A stretch of 64,000 nucleotides of DNA from UBA9647 sp963739335. Lineage in GTDB: Bacteria > Bacteroidota > Ignavibacteria > UBA10030. Location of the stretch: positions 1 through 64,000 of the forward strand of contig CAVUAC010000048.1 of assembly GCA_963739335.1 (NCBI GenBank). The letters are read 5' to 3'. Under the pieces are notes generated by a model. That model did not search any database, had not been told where the DNA came from, and was given only the letters and a program-made list of their open reading frames with translations. This document shows, piece by piece, positions 1 through 8,388 of the stretch (position 1 is its first letter; every line of letters starts with the position of its first letter). The translations under genes and the position numbers were made by a program.

Positions 1-1
1 A

Positions 2-1793
2 GGTGTCAACGACATCAAGATCACCAATAACAGGATTTGGGTGGCGACAGATTCTCGGCGTCGCGAGCGCACCGCTCGATGCTCCCAATCTCTCCGCGCC
101 AACGATGTGGGCGACCTATGGGGCAGGAGATGGTATCCCAGTCGGTTCCTGCACCGCTGTTGCCAGCCTGAACGACACCATTCTTGTTGCGACATCGAGC
201 GGTCTGGCCGCATACGATGGAAAGAGATTCACTCCCGTAGGGACATTCAGCGGATTGGCGGTTGTGGATGTTCTTCGTCGGGCTAATGACATCGTTGTTC
301 TCTGGAAAAACGACATCGGATTCAGCGTTGGTTCGTTGAGAAACGTCTTCTCTCCGTACACCCTTGTCGCGAGGAACACAGTAACTCAAGCAAATGCCAT
401 TGCATTGCAGCCGCTCACTTCGACGATCTGGGTTGGAACTTCTTCGAAGGGTGTCGCTCGCTGGACGGGAGGCTGGGAATACAAAACACCGAACGGCCCG
501 CGCTCCAGCCTTTTCGTCAGCGTTGCGGTCGACGATCGAGGCGTGCTGTGGGGAGCTTCTGGCTATAACCTGCGGGGACGTGGATTCTATCGTTATGATC
601 CCTCACTGCCTGACAGCGTCCGCTGGAAGAATTTTTCGGTGAGTGACTACTCCGTGATGAAAGCCGACGACTACTACAAGGTGTCGCCCGGGGCGAATGG
701 TTCCGTCTGGGTTAGTGGATGGGGAACGGGAGTCATCGAGGTTGTTGGTGATTCCATCCGGCGCCGTTTGGACCAGACCACGACGCCGAACTTCGCGGGC
801 TCTGTTCCTCAGGACCCAAACTACCCGGTAGTTGGCGGTGTTGCCGTCGACTCCAAAGGGGATACCTGGTTTGTCGATCGCGCAGCCATTAATGGCAATC
901 ACGTCATTCAGCTGAAGCATGACAGTTCGGTTGGTTACTGGAAATCTCCATCCGATGGGGTTTTCACCAATCTTGTCATCGATCGGAATGACACGAAGTG
1001 GATTGCGAACTCTGAGCCGAACCTCCAGGTAGCGACCGGCCTCTACTATTTCAATGAAGATTCGATTGTGACAGGGACGCGCGCCGCTGGGGGCTGGGGT
1101 CACATTACCACAGCTGATGCCCTTCCAAACAACACGAACAATATCATTCTCTCAGTTGTTGTCGATCTGGATGGAGATGTTTGTGTCGGCACTGGTATCG
1201 GCATGATGATCATCACTGATCCGCTCAGCCCAACAACGAACAGGTACAGCTCCTTGACTCCTCTGCGCGGTCAGATCATTCAGGCCATCGCTGTCGATGC
1301 TGTAAACAACAAGTGGGTTGGTACGAAAGAGGGTGTCCTCGTCGTGAATCCTGATGCAACGCAGATCCTGACCCAATATACTGTGCTGTCGACGAATGGA
1401 AAACTCGTTGATGATGACATCCGGTCGATCGCGTTTGATCAGAAACGGGGTGTCGTCTATTTCGGCACCGAAAAGGGACTCTCGAGCCTCGAGGTCGTGC
1501 CGGTTCAGACGGTTCGCAGCCTCTCGAGCATCGAAGTCGGTCCCAATCCATTTCTCGTGCCGGCGGACAAGCCGCTGATGATCCGCAATCTCGCGGCACA
1601 ATCATCCATCAAGATCATTTCCACTGAAGGGACATTGATCTCGGAGTTCAAGGCTCAAGGAGGCGGGCGAGCATTCTGGGACGGCCGTGATTTGCATGGT
1701 AATGTCGTGTCGAGCGGAGTTTACTTTGTAGTCGCATTTGCAGAAAACGGAAGTCAGTCAAGCACCGGCAAGGTTGCCGTCATAAGGAGGTGA
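2..1793 (+). CDS. Beta-propeller protein with C-terminal FlgD/T9SS-like sorting domain (5' partial, frame break near base 53)
   Basis: The gene enters from the left edge. The first codons (frame 2, bases 2-52) read VNDIKITNNRIWVATD, a typical two-component-regulator-propeller blade, but the frame then switches to frame 3, where LGVASAPL and the rest continue to the stop at 1793. One extra base around 53 explains the switch. The body carries repeated blades with the pattern 'W-V/I-G/A-T' (TIWVGTSSKGVARW, NKWVGTKEGVLVV, VYFGTEKGLSSL). The last ~85 residues form an FlgD-Ig/Por-secretion-like domain (VGPNPF near its start, then WDGRDLHGNVVSSGVYFVV), typical of secreted proteins in Bacteroidetes/Ignavibacteria. 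PorZ-like or sensor-ectodomain propellers are the closest families; no kinase follows. A GTG at base 3 is in frame but is probably not the real start, because the preceding blade lies in the other frame. The precise role is unknown. Confidence 0.75.
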   Translation, partial: VSTTSRSPITGFGWRQILGVASAPLDAPNLSAPTMWATYGAGDGIPVGSCTAVASLNDTILVATSSGLAAYDGKRFTPVGTFSGLAVVDVLRRANDIVVLWKNDIGFSVGSLRNVFSPYTLVARNTVTQANAIALQPLTSTIWVGTSSKGVARWTGGWEYKTPNGPRSSLFVSVAVDDRGVLWGASGYNLRGRGFYRYDPSLPDSVRWKNFSVSDYSVMKADDYYKVSPGANGSVWVSGWGTGVIEVVGDSIRRRLDQTTTPNFAGSVPQDPNYPVVGGVAVDSKGDTWFVDRAAINGNHVIQLKHDSSVGYWKSPSDGVFTNLVIDRNDTKWIANSEPNLQVATGLYYFNEDSIVTGTRAAGGWGHITTADALPNNTNNIILSVVVDLDGDVCVGTGIGMMIITDPLSPTTNRYSSLTPLRGQIIQAIAVDAVNNKWVGTKEGVLVVNPDATQILTQYTVLSTNGKLVDDDIRSIAFDQKRGVVYFGTEKGLSSLEVVPVQTVRSLSSIEVGPNPFLVPADKPLMIRNLAAQSSIKIISTEGTLISEFKAQGGGRAFWDGRDLHGNVVSSGVYFVVAFAENGSQSSTGKVAVIRR

Positions 1794-1899
1794 AGACAAG
1801 GAAGAAGCAAGGAGGATATCGGAATGTGCCCTATGACCGTTGTTTGTTAGACGAGTCGGATAGGGATTGGAGAGTTTGGAATGTGGAGGGTCGTTGTGG

Positions 1900-2024
1900 G
1901 GCGGACTTCGTAATGTCAATATTTAATGTCGAATATTGAACATCGAAGGCCGAACGATGAAGGTAGGAGCCTCGACCTCACACTTCGAACTTGGGACTGT
2001 AAACCTCAAACTCTAAACTGTTCT
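1900..2024. repeat. Degenerate short-phrase repeat spacer with hairpin
   Basis: The spacer between the propeller gene and the DUF3276 gene has no coding signal. It is built of short, nearly repeated phrases: an exact 8-base inverted repeat (1916-1923 TCAATATT with 1932-1939 AATATTGA), then 'gaacatcgaaggccgaac', 'cacttcgaacttgggac' and 'aaacctcaaactctaaac'. The style differs from unique intergenic DNA and resembles dispersed intergenic repeats seen in many genomes of this lineage. That last statement is from general familiarity, not from a search. Confidence 0.45.
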
Positions 2025-2046
2025 TTTGAAGGGAGGTAGTACGACC

Positions 2047-2337
2047 TTGGAAAACACGTACAAAGACGAAATCTTCACGAAACGGGTGCGGGCGGGTAAA
2101 CGCACGTATTTCTTTGATGTGAAATCCACCAAATCGGAGAAGGATTTCTACATCACGATTACCGAGAGCAAGCGTGTGGGAGAAGAGGAATATGAGAAGC
2201 ACAAGATTTTCCTCTACAAGGAGGATTTCGAGAAGTTCCGGGATGCATTGGATGAGACCGTAGACTACGTCCAAGGTAAGCTGCTTGTGCATGCCGAGCC
2301 GGGGGATGGGGAAATGGTGGGGGAGAAACAGGCATAG
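2047..2337 (+). CDS. DUF3276 / PUR-family nucleic-acid-binding protein
   Basis: A 96-residue protein. The core (VRAGKRTYFFDVKSTKS, then DFYITITESKR and HKIFLYKEDFEKF) matches the DUF3276 family, related to Pur-alpha repeats and to Borrelia BpuR, which bind single-stranded DNA and RNA. The fold predicts a beta-sheet-plus-helix PUR repeat that dimerises. I chose the TTG at 2047 because a strong ribosome site (GGGAGGT, 2031-2037) lies about 9 bases upstream; an in-frame TTG at 2026 lies before that site. The gene is followed by a good terminator, so it is probably monocistronic. It is likely a global RNA/DNA-binding regulator, but its targets cannot be read from sequence. Confidence 0.8.
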   Translation: MENTYKDEIFTKRVRAGKRTYFFDVKSTKSEKDFYITITESKRVGEEEYEKHKIFLYKEDFEKFRDALDETVDYVQGKLLVHAEPGDGEMVGEKQA

Positions 2338-2366
2338 TTGATACCATTTTCTCAGTTTGATCGACA

Positions 2367-2405
2367 AGAAAGCCCGCGTACCCCGTTGTGCGAGGGCTTT
2401 TTTGT
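2367..2405 (+). terminator. Rho-independent terminator after the DUF3276 gene
   Basis: Stem AAAGCCC (2369-2375) pairs with GGGCTTT (2394-2400), and a run of T follows immediately. Confidence 0.8.
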
Positions 2406-2447
2406 TTTTCGTCTGCGGCGGTGCACCCGTGTGTTCCGAGTTTTCGC

Positions 2448-2476
2448 TTGACTATCTAGCACCTTCTGGTTATATT
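2448..2476 (+). promoter_or_regulatory. Sigma70-like promoter for yceD-rpmF
   Basis: TTGACT (2448-2453), a 17-base spacer and TATATT (2471-2476) lie about 110 bases upstream of the yceD-like start, just after the previous terminator. The match to the -35/-10 consensus is good, and position and orientation fit transcription of the following operon. Confidence 0.6.
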
Positions 2477-2585
2477 TTACCGCTTTTTTGCGAAAAACGG
2501 TCGAAAATCTTCGAAAAGTAGATTCTTCTGGTGTCTGCTCCGCTGTTTTTGCAGACATTAATACCGGAAGACTCGGGGGGAAGCG

Positions 2586-3089
2586 GTGAGCGTACTCAGA
2601 ATCAATATCTCGAAACTCTCCGAAGGTACGCACCACCACTCTCTCCAGGCAACACCCGTTGAGGTGGGTCTTGACGAGTGCTTCAACAAAGACGTGCGCA
2701 TCGAAGCTACGCTGGAAAAGACCAGTCGGCAGCTTTTCCTTCGCGCGAATATCAAGACCGGAGGCAGGTTTACCTGCGACCGCTGCCTTGAGGATTTTGA
2801 GTCCGAAGTTACATCTGAATACAGTCTTGTGTACGTGACGGACGATCGTCGTGTAGCCGGTGGCAGTGATGAAATTCAGGTGATTTCGCCAGCTGCCAAC
2901 CACATCGACCTTGGCGAAGATGTGAGGCAGTTCACCGTTCTCGCCCTGCCACAAAAGATGCTGTGCCGTGAAGATTGTGCAGGTCTATGCCCGACCTGCG
3001 GGACGAACCTGAATCGGGCGACTTGCGCATGCCAGAAAGAAGAGCTGGATTCTCGATGGTCGGGGCTGCAGAAGTTTCTGAAAAACTAA
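2586..3089 (+). CDS. yceD: YceD/DUF177 family protein
   Basis: A 167-residue protein starting at GTG 2586 behind a G-rich ribosome site. It matches the DUF177/YceD family, whose Escherichia coli and plant members are needed for normal 23S rRNA accumulation. Seen in the sequence: the central zinc-like CDRCLEDFE and a C-terminal Cys-rich segment (CREDCAGLCPTCGTNLN, then CACQ). The gene sits directly before rpmF, the arrangement conserved across bacteria, and shares the promoter at 2448. It is probably cytoplasmic and ribosome-associated. Confidence 0.85.
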   Translation: MSVLRINISKLSEGTHHHSLQATPVEVGLDECFNKDVRIEATLEKTSRQLFLRANIKTGGRFTCDRCLEDFESEVTSEYSLVYVTDDRRVAGGSDEIQVISPAANHIDLGEDVRQFTVLALPQKMLCREDCAGLCPTCGTNLNRATCACQKEELDSRWSGLQKFLKN

Positions 3090-3124
3090 GAAATCATACG
3101 ATCTCCTAGCTAGAGGTTCCATCA

Positions 3125-3307
3125 ATGCCAAATCCAAAACGACGCCACTCAAAGACACGCGGTCGGAAGCGCCGCACGCATTACAAAGCAACGGTCCCTT
3201 CAACTGCGGAATGCCCCAACTGCCACGAGCAGAAGCTGCAGCACAGAGCTTGCCCGAACTGCGGCTACTACGACGGTCGTTCAATTATCATTCCAAAAGA
3301 ATCCTGA
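3125..3307 (+). CDS. rpmF: 50S ribosomal protein L32
   Basis: A 60-residue basic protein, the usual L32 length, starting MPNPKRRHSKTR. It carries two C-x2-C pairs (CPNC near residue 31 and CPNCGYY near 44), the zinc-ribbon form of L32. It lies 35 bases after yceD and before the fatty-acid genes, as in most bacteria. A terminator follows at 3330. Confidence 0.97.
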   Translation: MPNPKRRHSKTRGRKRRTHYKATVPSTAECPNCHEQKLQHRACPNCGYYDGRSIIIPKES

Positions 3308-3328
3308 GTTACTTGAGGGTAAGCTGAT

Positions 3329-3363
3329 TATCCCGCTTCGTCCCTGATGAAGCGGGATTTTGC
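3329..3363 (+). terminator. Terminator after rpmF
   Basis: A perfect 10-bp stem, ATCCCGCTTC (3330-3339) with GAAGCGGGAT (3349-3358), is followed by TTTT. It separates yceD-rpmF from plsX. Confidence 0.85.
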
Positions 3364-3447
3364 CTCTGTAGGAGGTCAGGTGGGAGGCGACAGCTCGGCG
3401 GCCCGAAAGCACTGAATCCGATCACTGCATAACAAAGCACGAAACCG

Positions 3448-4488
3448 TTGGCTCAACGACCAAGAATTGTTCTGGATGCAATGGGGGGAGATTTCGCGCC
3501 CGGGAATGAAGTTGCCGGCGCTATAGAGGCTCTACGCCAGGGAAGAAACGAATTTGAAGTGATTCTTGTAGGGAAAGAAGAGGAGATTCGTGCTCAGCTG
3601 AAGGCCCACGACACGAAAGGTTTGTCGTACTCTATCGTCCACGCGGATGAGGTCATCACGATGGATGATCCACCGACGGCCGCTCTGAAGCAGAAAAAGA
3701 ATTCCTCTCTTGCGGTGGGAATGCGGCTGCACCAGGAGGGAAAAGCGGAAGCATTCGCAAGTGCAGGAAACACGGGGGCGGTTCTTTCTGCCTCGACATT
3801 GATCCTCGGCCGCGTCAAGGGCGTCAGTCGACCGACCATCGGAGCGTTCCTTCCTTCTGAAGAAGGGGTTTGTCTCCTGGTGGACGCGGGAACGAACGTC
3901 GATTGCCGCGCTCAGCATCTCTACGAGTTTGCGGTGATGGGGAGTATCTACGCGAAGAAAATCTTCAAATACGAGAATCCAAAGGTGGGTTTGTTGAACG
4001 TGGGAGAAGAGAAGTCGAAGGGCACGGAAGTCGTGATGGAGGCATATAGCCTTCTCGAGTCAAGTGCTCTGAACTTTGTCGGGAACATCGAAGGAAGAGA
4101 TATTCTCAAAGGAAAAGTCCAGGTTGTTGTCTGTGACGGATTCGTGGGGAATGTGATTCTGAAATTCGGGGAAAGCGTTCCGTCGTTCCTCAAAAGCAAG
4201 CTCAGGCAGTACGCTTCCGGAGGCATTCTGAGGAAGCTGATGATTGGAATGGCGCGTGGATCTCTGCGAGCTGCGCTGCGTGATATGGACTATGAGGAAT
4301 TTGGCGGCGTACCAGTGCTTGGTGTCAATGGCGTATCGATCATCGGCCACGGCAGCTCGACTCCGAAAGCTTTCAAAAACATGATTCTTAAGGCGGCAGA
4401 AGTCGCACAATCGCAGTTGAACATCACAATTGAAGATGCAATGGCGACGGCTCAGAAACGCGCTGCGACGGCCGAGCCTGCATCGTAA
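3448..4488 (+). CDS. plsX: Phosphate acyltransferase PlsX
   Basis: 346 residues, normal for PlsX, which makes acyl-phosphate from acyl-ACP in the PlsX/PlsY phospholipid route. The N-terminus IVLDAMGGDFAPGNEV is diagnostic, and further family motifs are DDPPTAALKQK, SAGNTGAV, LNVGEE and CDGFVGNV. The start is TTG at 3448, and the family N-terminus begins within a few residues of it; no strong ribosome site is visible. It is the first gene of the plsX-fabH-fabD-fabG-acpP-fabF cluster. The C-terminal ~20 residues are an Ala-rich extension. Confidence 0.95.
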   Translation: MAQRPRIVLDAMGGDFAPGNEVAGAIEALRQGRNEFEVILVGKEEEIRAQLKAHDTKGLSYSIVHADEVITMDDPPTAALKQKKNSSLAVGMRLHQEGKAEAFASAGNTGAVLSASTLILGRVKGVSRPTIGAFLPSEEGVCLLVDAGTNVDCRAQHLYEFAVMGSIYAKKIFKYENPKVGLLNVGEEKSKGTEVVMEAYSLLESSALNFVGNIEGRDILKGKVQVVVCDGFVGNVILKFGESVPSFLKSKLRQYASGGILRKLMIGMARGSLRAALRDMDYEEFGGVPVLGVNGVSIIGHGSSTPKAFKNMILKAAEVAQSQLNITIEDAMATAQKRAATAEPAS

Positions 4489-4496
4489 GGATATTT

Positions 4497-5504
4497 ATGA
4501 CAAGACGGCGAGCGACAATCACAGCGGTCGGACACTATGCTCCACCCAAGGTGCTGACCAACGCTGAACTCGAGAAAATGGTCGACACCAATGACGAATG
4601 GATTCGCACACGTACGGGCATCTCCGAGCGACGGATTCTCGAACAGGGTGCGACGTCTGATCTTGCTGTCGGTGCGATCCAGTCGCTCCTGGCTTATCGA
4701 AAGATCGAGGCGACGGAGATCGAGATCATCATCGTTGCAACCGTCACTCCTGACATGTTTTTTCCCCCAACGGCCTGTGTTGTTCTGGACAAGATCGGCG
4801 CCAGCAATGCTTGGGGTTTTGACCTGTCTGCTGCCTGTTCCGGCTTTCTCTATGCGCTCGTGGTAGGCGCACAGTTTGTCGAGAACGGCACCGCCTCGAA
4901 GGTCCTCGTGGTCGGTGCTGACAAGATGAGCAGCATTACAGATTACTCGGACCGGAATAACTGTATCCTCTTTGGCGATGCCGGCGGCGCGGTGTTGTTG
5001 GAGCCATCCGAGGATCCGCAGTATGGATTGATCGATCATCGAATGTACTGCGATGGTTCCGGCGGCGCCTTCCTGCATATGAAGGGCGGCGGCAGCCTCA
5101 ATCCCCCAACCCATGAGACGGTCGACAAGCGTATGCACTACATCTACCAGGACGGCAAGGCAGTTTTCAAAGTTGCCGTCAAGGGGATGGCGGATGTTTC
5201 GGCTGAGATCATGGAGCGCAACAATCTGAAGGGAGACGACGTGGCTTGGCTCGTGCCGCATCAGGCGAATCTTCGGATCATCGACGCAACCGCCGATCGC
5301 ATGGCACTCGACCGTTCGAAAGTGATGGTCAACATCGAGAGGTACGGCAACACGACCGCGGCATCGATTCCCCTTTGTCTTTCAGAATGGTGGCGTGCGG
5401 GGAAGTTGAGAAGAGGCCAGAATATCGTGCTTTCAAGCTTCGGGGCAGGCTACACCTGGGGAGCAGTGCTGATCAAGTGGTCGCTCGAGAATCCAAAACC
5501 CTGA
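4497..5504 (+). CDS. fabH: 3-oxoacyl-ACP synthase III (FabH)
   Basis: 335 residues. KAS III starts fatty-acid synthesis by condensing acetyl-CoA with malonyl-ACP. The catalytic triad is visible: Cys114 in DLSAACSGFLYAL, His in VPHQANLRII and Asn in RYGNTTAASIPL. TRTGISERR near residue 38 is also typical. It starts at ATG 4497, eight bases after plsX, with AAGGA as ribosome site, so it is in operon with plsX and fabD. Confidence 0.96.
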   Translation: MTRRRATITAVGHYAPPKVLTNAELEKMVDTNDEWIRTRTGISERRILEQGATSDLAVGAIQSLLAYRKIEATEIEIIIVATVTPDMFFPPTACVVLDKIGASNAWGFDLSAACSGFLYALVVGAQFVENGTASKVLVVGADKMSSITDYSDRNNCILFGDAGGAVLLEPSEDPQYGLIDHRMYCDGSGGAFLHMKGGGSLNPPTHETVDKRMHYIYQDGKAVFKVAVKGMADVSAEIMERNNLKGDDVAWLVPHQANLRIIDATADRMALDRSKVMVNIERYGNTTAASIPLCLSEWWRAGKLRRGQNIVLSSFGAGYTWGAVLIKWSLENPKP

Positions 5505-5514
5505 CGAAGTCCCG

Positions 5515-6423
5515 ATGAGCACGACGGCATTTCTGTTTCCGGGCCAAGGTTCTCAGTACGTGGGGATGGGGAAAGATCTCTACGAGCAGCACCCAGATGC
5601 GCGGAGGCTCTTTGAAGAAGCTGATTCAATCGTTGGATTTCCGCTCAGCCGAATTTGTTTTGAAGGACCTGACGAAGAGCTGAAGCAGACGAAGAACACG
5701 CAGCCGGCGATTTTTCTCCACAGTGTGGTCGTTTCCCGCATTATTCGCAACAAGCAAGCGAGCATGGCTGCCGGTCATTCACTCGGCGAGTACTCAGCTC
5801 TCGTGTATGCGGCAGCACTGACGTTTGAAGACGGGCTCCGACTTGTTCGCCTGCGCGGGGAGCTGATGCAGCAGGCAGGAATCGAGCTGCCGGGCACGAT
5901 GGCGGCGGTTGTGGGCTTGGAGCCGGATGTTATCGGCGAGGTCTGCGGCGCTGCCTCGGACGCGGGAATCGTCCAGGCTGCGAATTTTAACTCGCCCGGC
6001 CAAATCGTGATTTCGGGTTCTGTTAGCGGCGTCCGAAAAGCGATGGAGCTTGCCAAGGGGCGCGGTGCAAAGCTCGTAAAGGAGTTGCAGGTCAGCGGGG
6101 CGTTTCACTCCCCGCTGATGGAATACGCAAAAAGTGGACTCAAAGCCGCGCTGGAGAAAGTCGCGATTCGGGATGCATCCATCCCCGTTTATGCGAACGT
6201 GACGGCACGGCCGGTCCGCAAGGCTGATGAGATCCGTCGACTCCTTTTTGAGCAACTCACCAGCCCAGTGCGCTGGGAGGAAACGATCAAGAACATGACC
6301 TTGGACGGTGCAACGGAATTCATGGAAATAGGCCCTGGAAAAGTGTTGCAGGGACTCGTCAAGCGAATCCGAAGCGACGTCGAAACTCGAGGCTTCGAGA
6401 AGTTGGTGGACCTAGCAGGCTGA
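5515..6423 (+). CDS. fabD: Malonyl-CoA:ACP transacylase (FabD)
   Basis: 302 residues, normal length. FabD loads malonyl groups onto ACP. It opens with FLFPGQGSQYVGMG; the nucleophile Ser89 lies in AAGHSLGEYSA, and the catalytic His in GAFHSPLM (about residue 198). It begins 10 bases after fabH, in the same transcription unit. Confidence 0.96.
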   Translation: MSTTAFLFPGQGSQYVGMGKDLYEQHPDARRLFEEADSIVGFPLSRICFEGPDEELKQTKNTQPAIFLHSVVVSRIIRNKQASMAAGHSLGEYSALVYAAALTFEDGLRLVRLRGELMQQAGIELPGTMAAVVGLEPDVIGEVCGAASDAGIVQAANFNSPGQIVISGSVSGVRKAMELAKGRGAKLVKELQVSGAFHSPLMEYAKSGLKAALEKVAIRDASIPVYANVTARPVRKADEIRRLLFEQLTSPVRWEETIKNMTLDGATEFMEIGPGKVLQGLVKRIRSDVETRGFEKLVDLAG

Positions 6424-6473
6424 TGCCTTCACGAGACGGACGGTCTTTCTAAAGACAGGGCGTTGGTAGCCTT

Positions 6474-7214
6474 ATGGGTTGGTTGGCGGACAAAAAAGCA
6501 CTTGTCACTGGGGCGTCGCGCGGGAATAGGCAAGGCGATCGCATCTGCTATTGGCTGAAGAAGGCGCGGATATTGCCTTTACCTACATGAGCGCGTCTGC
6601 TGCTGCCGAAGAGACCCTGAAAGCGATCCAGGCAAAGGGTGTGCGGGCAAAAGCCTTTCAGGCGGACGCGAAGGATCTCCGATCCACCGAGGAAGTGGTG
6701 GATGCTGTAGTCAAGGAGTTCGGCCGGATCGACATCCTCGTGAACAACGCAGGGATAACCCGAGATCGGTTGCTGGTGCGAATGACCGAACAAGATTGGG
6801 ACGAGGTGATCGACACCAATCTGAAGAGTGCGTTCAATTTCTGCAAGGTGGTCTCACGGCACATGGTCTCGCAGCGCCGTGGGAAAATCGTTAATGTGGC
6901 TTCGATTTCCGGAGTCGTCGGCAATCCCGGGCAGACGAACTACTCAGCCGCAAAGTCAGGCATGATTGGTCTGACAAAGACGATGGCGAAAGAATACGCA
7001 TCACGCAACATTCAGGTCAACGCTATCGCACCAGGATTTGTGGCGACAGAGATGATCGAACAAGTGGACCCGACCCAGGTGGGCGAGCTTTCCAAGCTCT
7101 TTCCGATCAAGCTTATGGCGCAGCCGGAGGAGATTGCTGAGCTCGTTTTGTTCTTTGCCTGCCTCCGCGTCGGATTACATCACCGGGCAGGTGTTGCCCG
7201 GGATTTATGACTAG
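6474..7214 (+). CDS. fabG: 3-oxoacyl-ACP reductase FabG, first copy; frame broken by three single-base insertions
   Basis: NADPH-dependent short-chain reductase of fatty-acid elongation. The start ATG 6474 gives DKKALVTGASRG; the frame is lost at the GGG near 6522, again near 6546, and the main body reads from about 6551 to 7160. A third insertion near 7160 restores SASDYITGQVLP. Each break is explained by one extra base. The body has NNAG, the catalytic Ser in VASISG, YxxxK in NYSAAKSG and NAIAPGFVATEM. The usual C-terminal VDGG is missing (the corrected frame ends VLPGIYD), so a few bases may also be lost. The gene lies between fabD and a second fabG. A sequencing artefact is more likely than decay, because motifs are perfect on both sides of each break. 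Confidence 0.8.
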
Positions 7215-7253
7215 CTGGATGTTTCTGCACGACAACAAAAGGTGGATTGGACT

Positions 7254-8000
7254 ATGCGCTCACTCGAAAACAAGGTAGCACTCGTCACGGGCGGGGCACG
7301 TGGGATTGGGAGAGCGATCTCGATCGCTTTTGCCTCTGAGGGTGCGCATGTTGCGTTTTCGGACATTCAGATGGGGCGAAGGCGATGAAGCTCAAGAGCT
7401 CATTCGGGCGCAGGGAGTGAAAGCGTTAGCTCTCCAATCCGACGTTCAGGACTTTGCCTCAGCGCAGAGCCGTTGTGGATGATGTCGCGAAGGAATTCCA
7501 GCGAATCGACATTCTGGTGAACAATGCCGGCATAACGAGAGACAATTTGCTCATGCGGATGACGGAAGAGGAGTGGGATCTTGTCATCGGCACCAATTTG
7601 AAGGGCACATTCAACTACTGCCGGGCGGTTGCGAAGCATATGATCAGCCAACGAGCAGGGGAAAATCATCAACATTTCTTCCGTTGTCGGCTTGATCGGA
7701 AATCCTGGTCAGGTGAATTATTCTGCTTCCAAGGCAGGGGTGATCGGACTCACGAAAACACTTGCAAAAGAGCTAGCTTCTCGCAACATTCAAGTCAATG
7801 CTGTCGCTCCGGGTTTCGTCGAGACCAGCATGACGAAGAAGCTTACGCCACAGCAACGGGAAGCGCTGCTGACCATGATACCAATGAAGCGGACTGCGCA
7901 GCCGGAAGAAATCGCCAGCGTCGTTGTCTTTCTTGCCTCGCCAGCAGCGAGGTACATCACAGGCCAGGTCCTGTGTGTTGATGGAGGACTTGTTATTTAG
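7254..8000 (+). CDS. fabG: 3-oxoacyl-ACP reductase FabG, second copy; frame broken by three single-base insertions
   Basis: A second FabG-type reductase in tandem. ATG 7254 gives ENKVALVTGGARGIGRA; the frame shifts near 7374 (GGGG run), near 7466 and near 7659 (GGGG run), each by one extra base, so the net shift is zero and the gene ends in its original frame with GQVLCVDGGLVI. The corrected protein is about 248 residues, normal for FabG, with NNAGITRD, YxxxK in NYSASKAG and NAVAPGFVETSM. It is clearly related to the first copy but not identical, so this is an old duplication rather than an assembly repeat. It lies 50 bases before acpP. Confidence 0.85.
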
Positions 8001-8050
8001 AACACTTCAGACCACCTTGAACACTATCATTCCCTGAAAGGAGTACTGCA

Positions 8051-8287
8051 ATGGCAGATATCGAGAAGAAGGTGAAGGAGATCATCGTTTCCAAGTTGGG
8101 TGTTGACGAGGCCCAGATCACTCTCGAAGCTTCCTTTACAAACGACCTCGGAGCGGATTCTCTCGATACCGTTGAGCTCGTGATGGAATTCGAGAAGGCA
8201 TTTAACGTCCAGATCCCGGACGAAGACGCTGAAAAGATCTCCACCGTCGGTGACGCAGTCAACTATCTAAAAACCAAGGTTTCATAG
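8051..8287 (+). CDS. acpP: Acyl carrier protein
   Basis: 78 residues, acidic, the standard ACP size. The phosphopantetheine site is Ser37 in GADSLDTVELVM. A good ribosome site (AAAGGAG) precedes ATG 8051. ACP carries the growing chain between the Fab enzymes encoded on both sides. The frame is intact although both neighbours are broken. Confidence 0.98.
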   Translation: MADIEKKVKEIIVSKLGVDEAQITLEASFTNDLGADSLDTVELVMEFEKAFNVQIPDEDAEKISTVGDAVNYLKTKVS

Positions 8288-8388
8288 CTGTTCATTATAC
8301 CCTTGCGCTGGTGAGAGGATGAGCAACGATGCTCTTGTCTCGCTCGGCATGCTCTACCGCGCTCCACCGAACCGAAGGATAGACAAGC

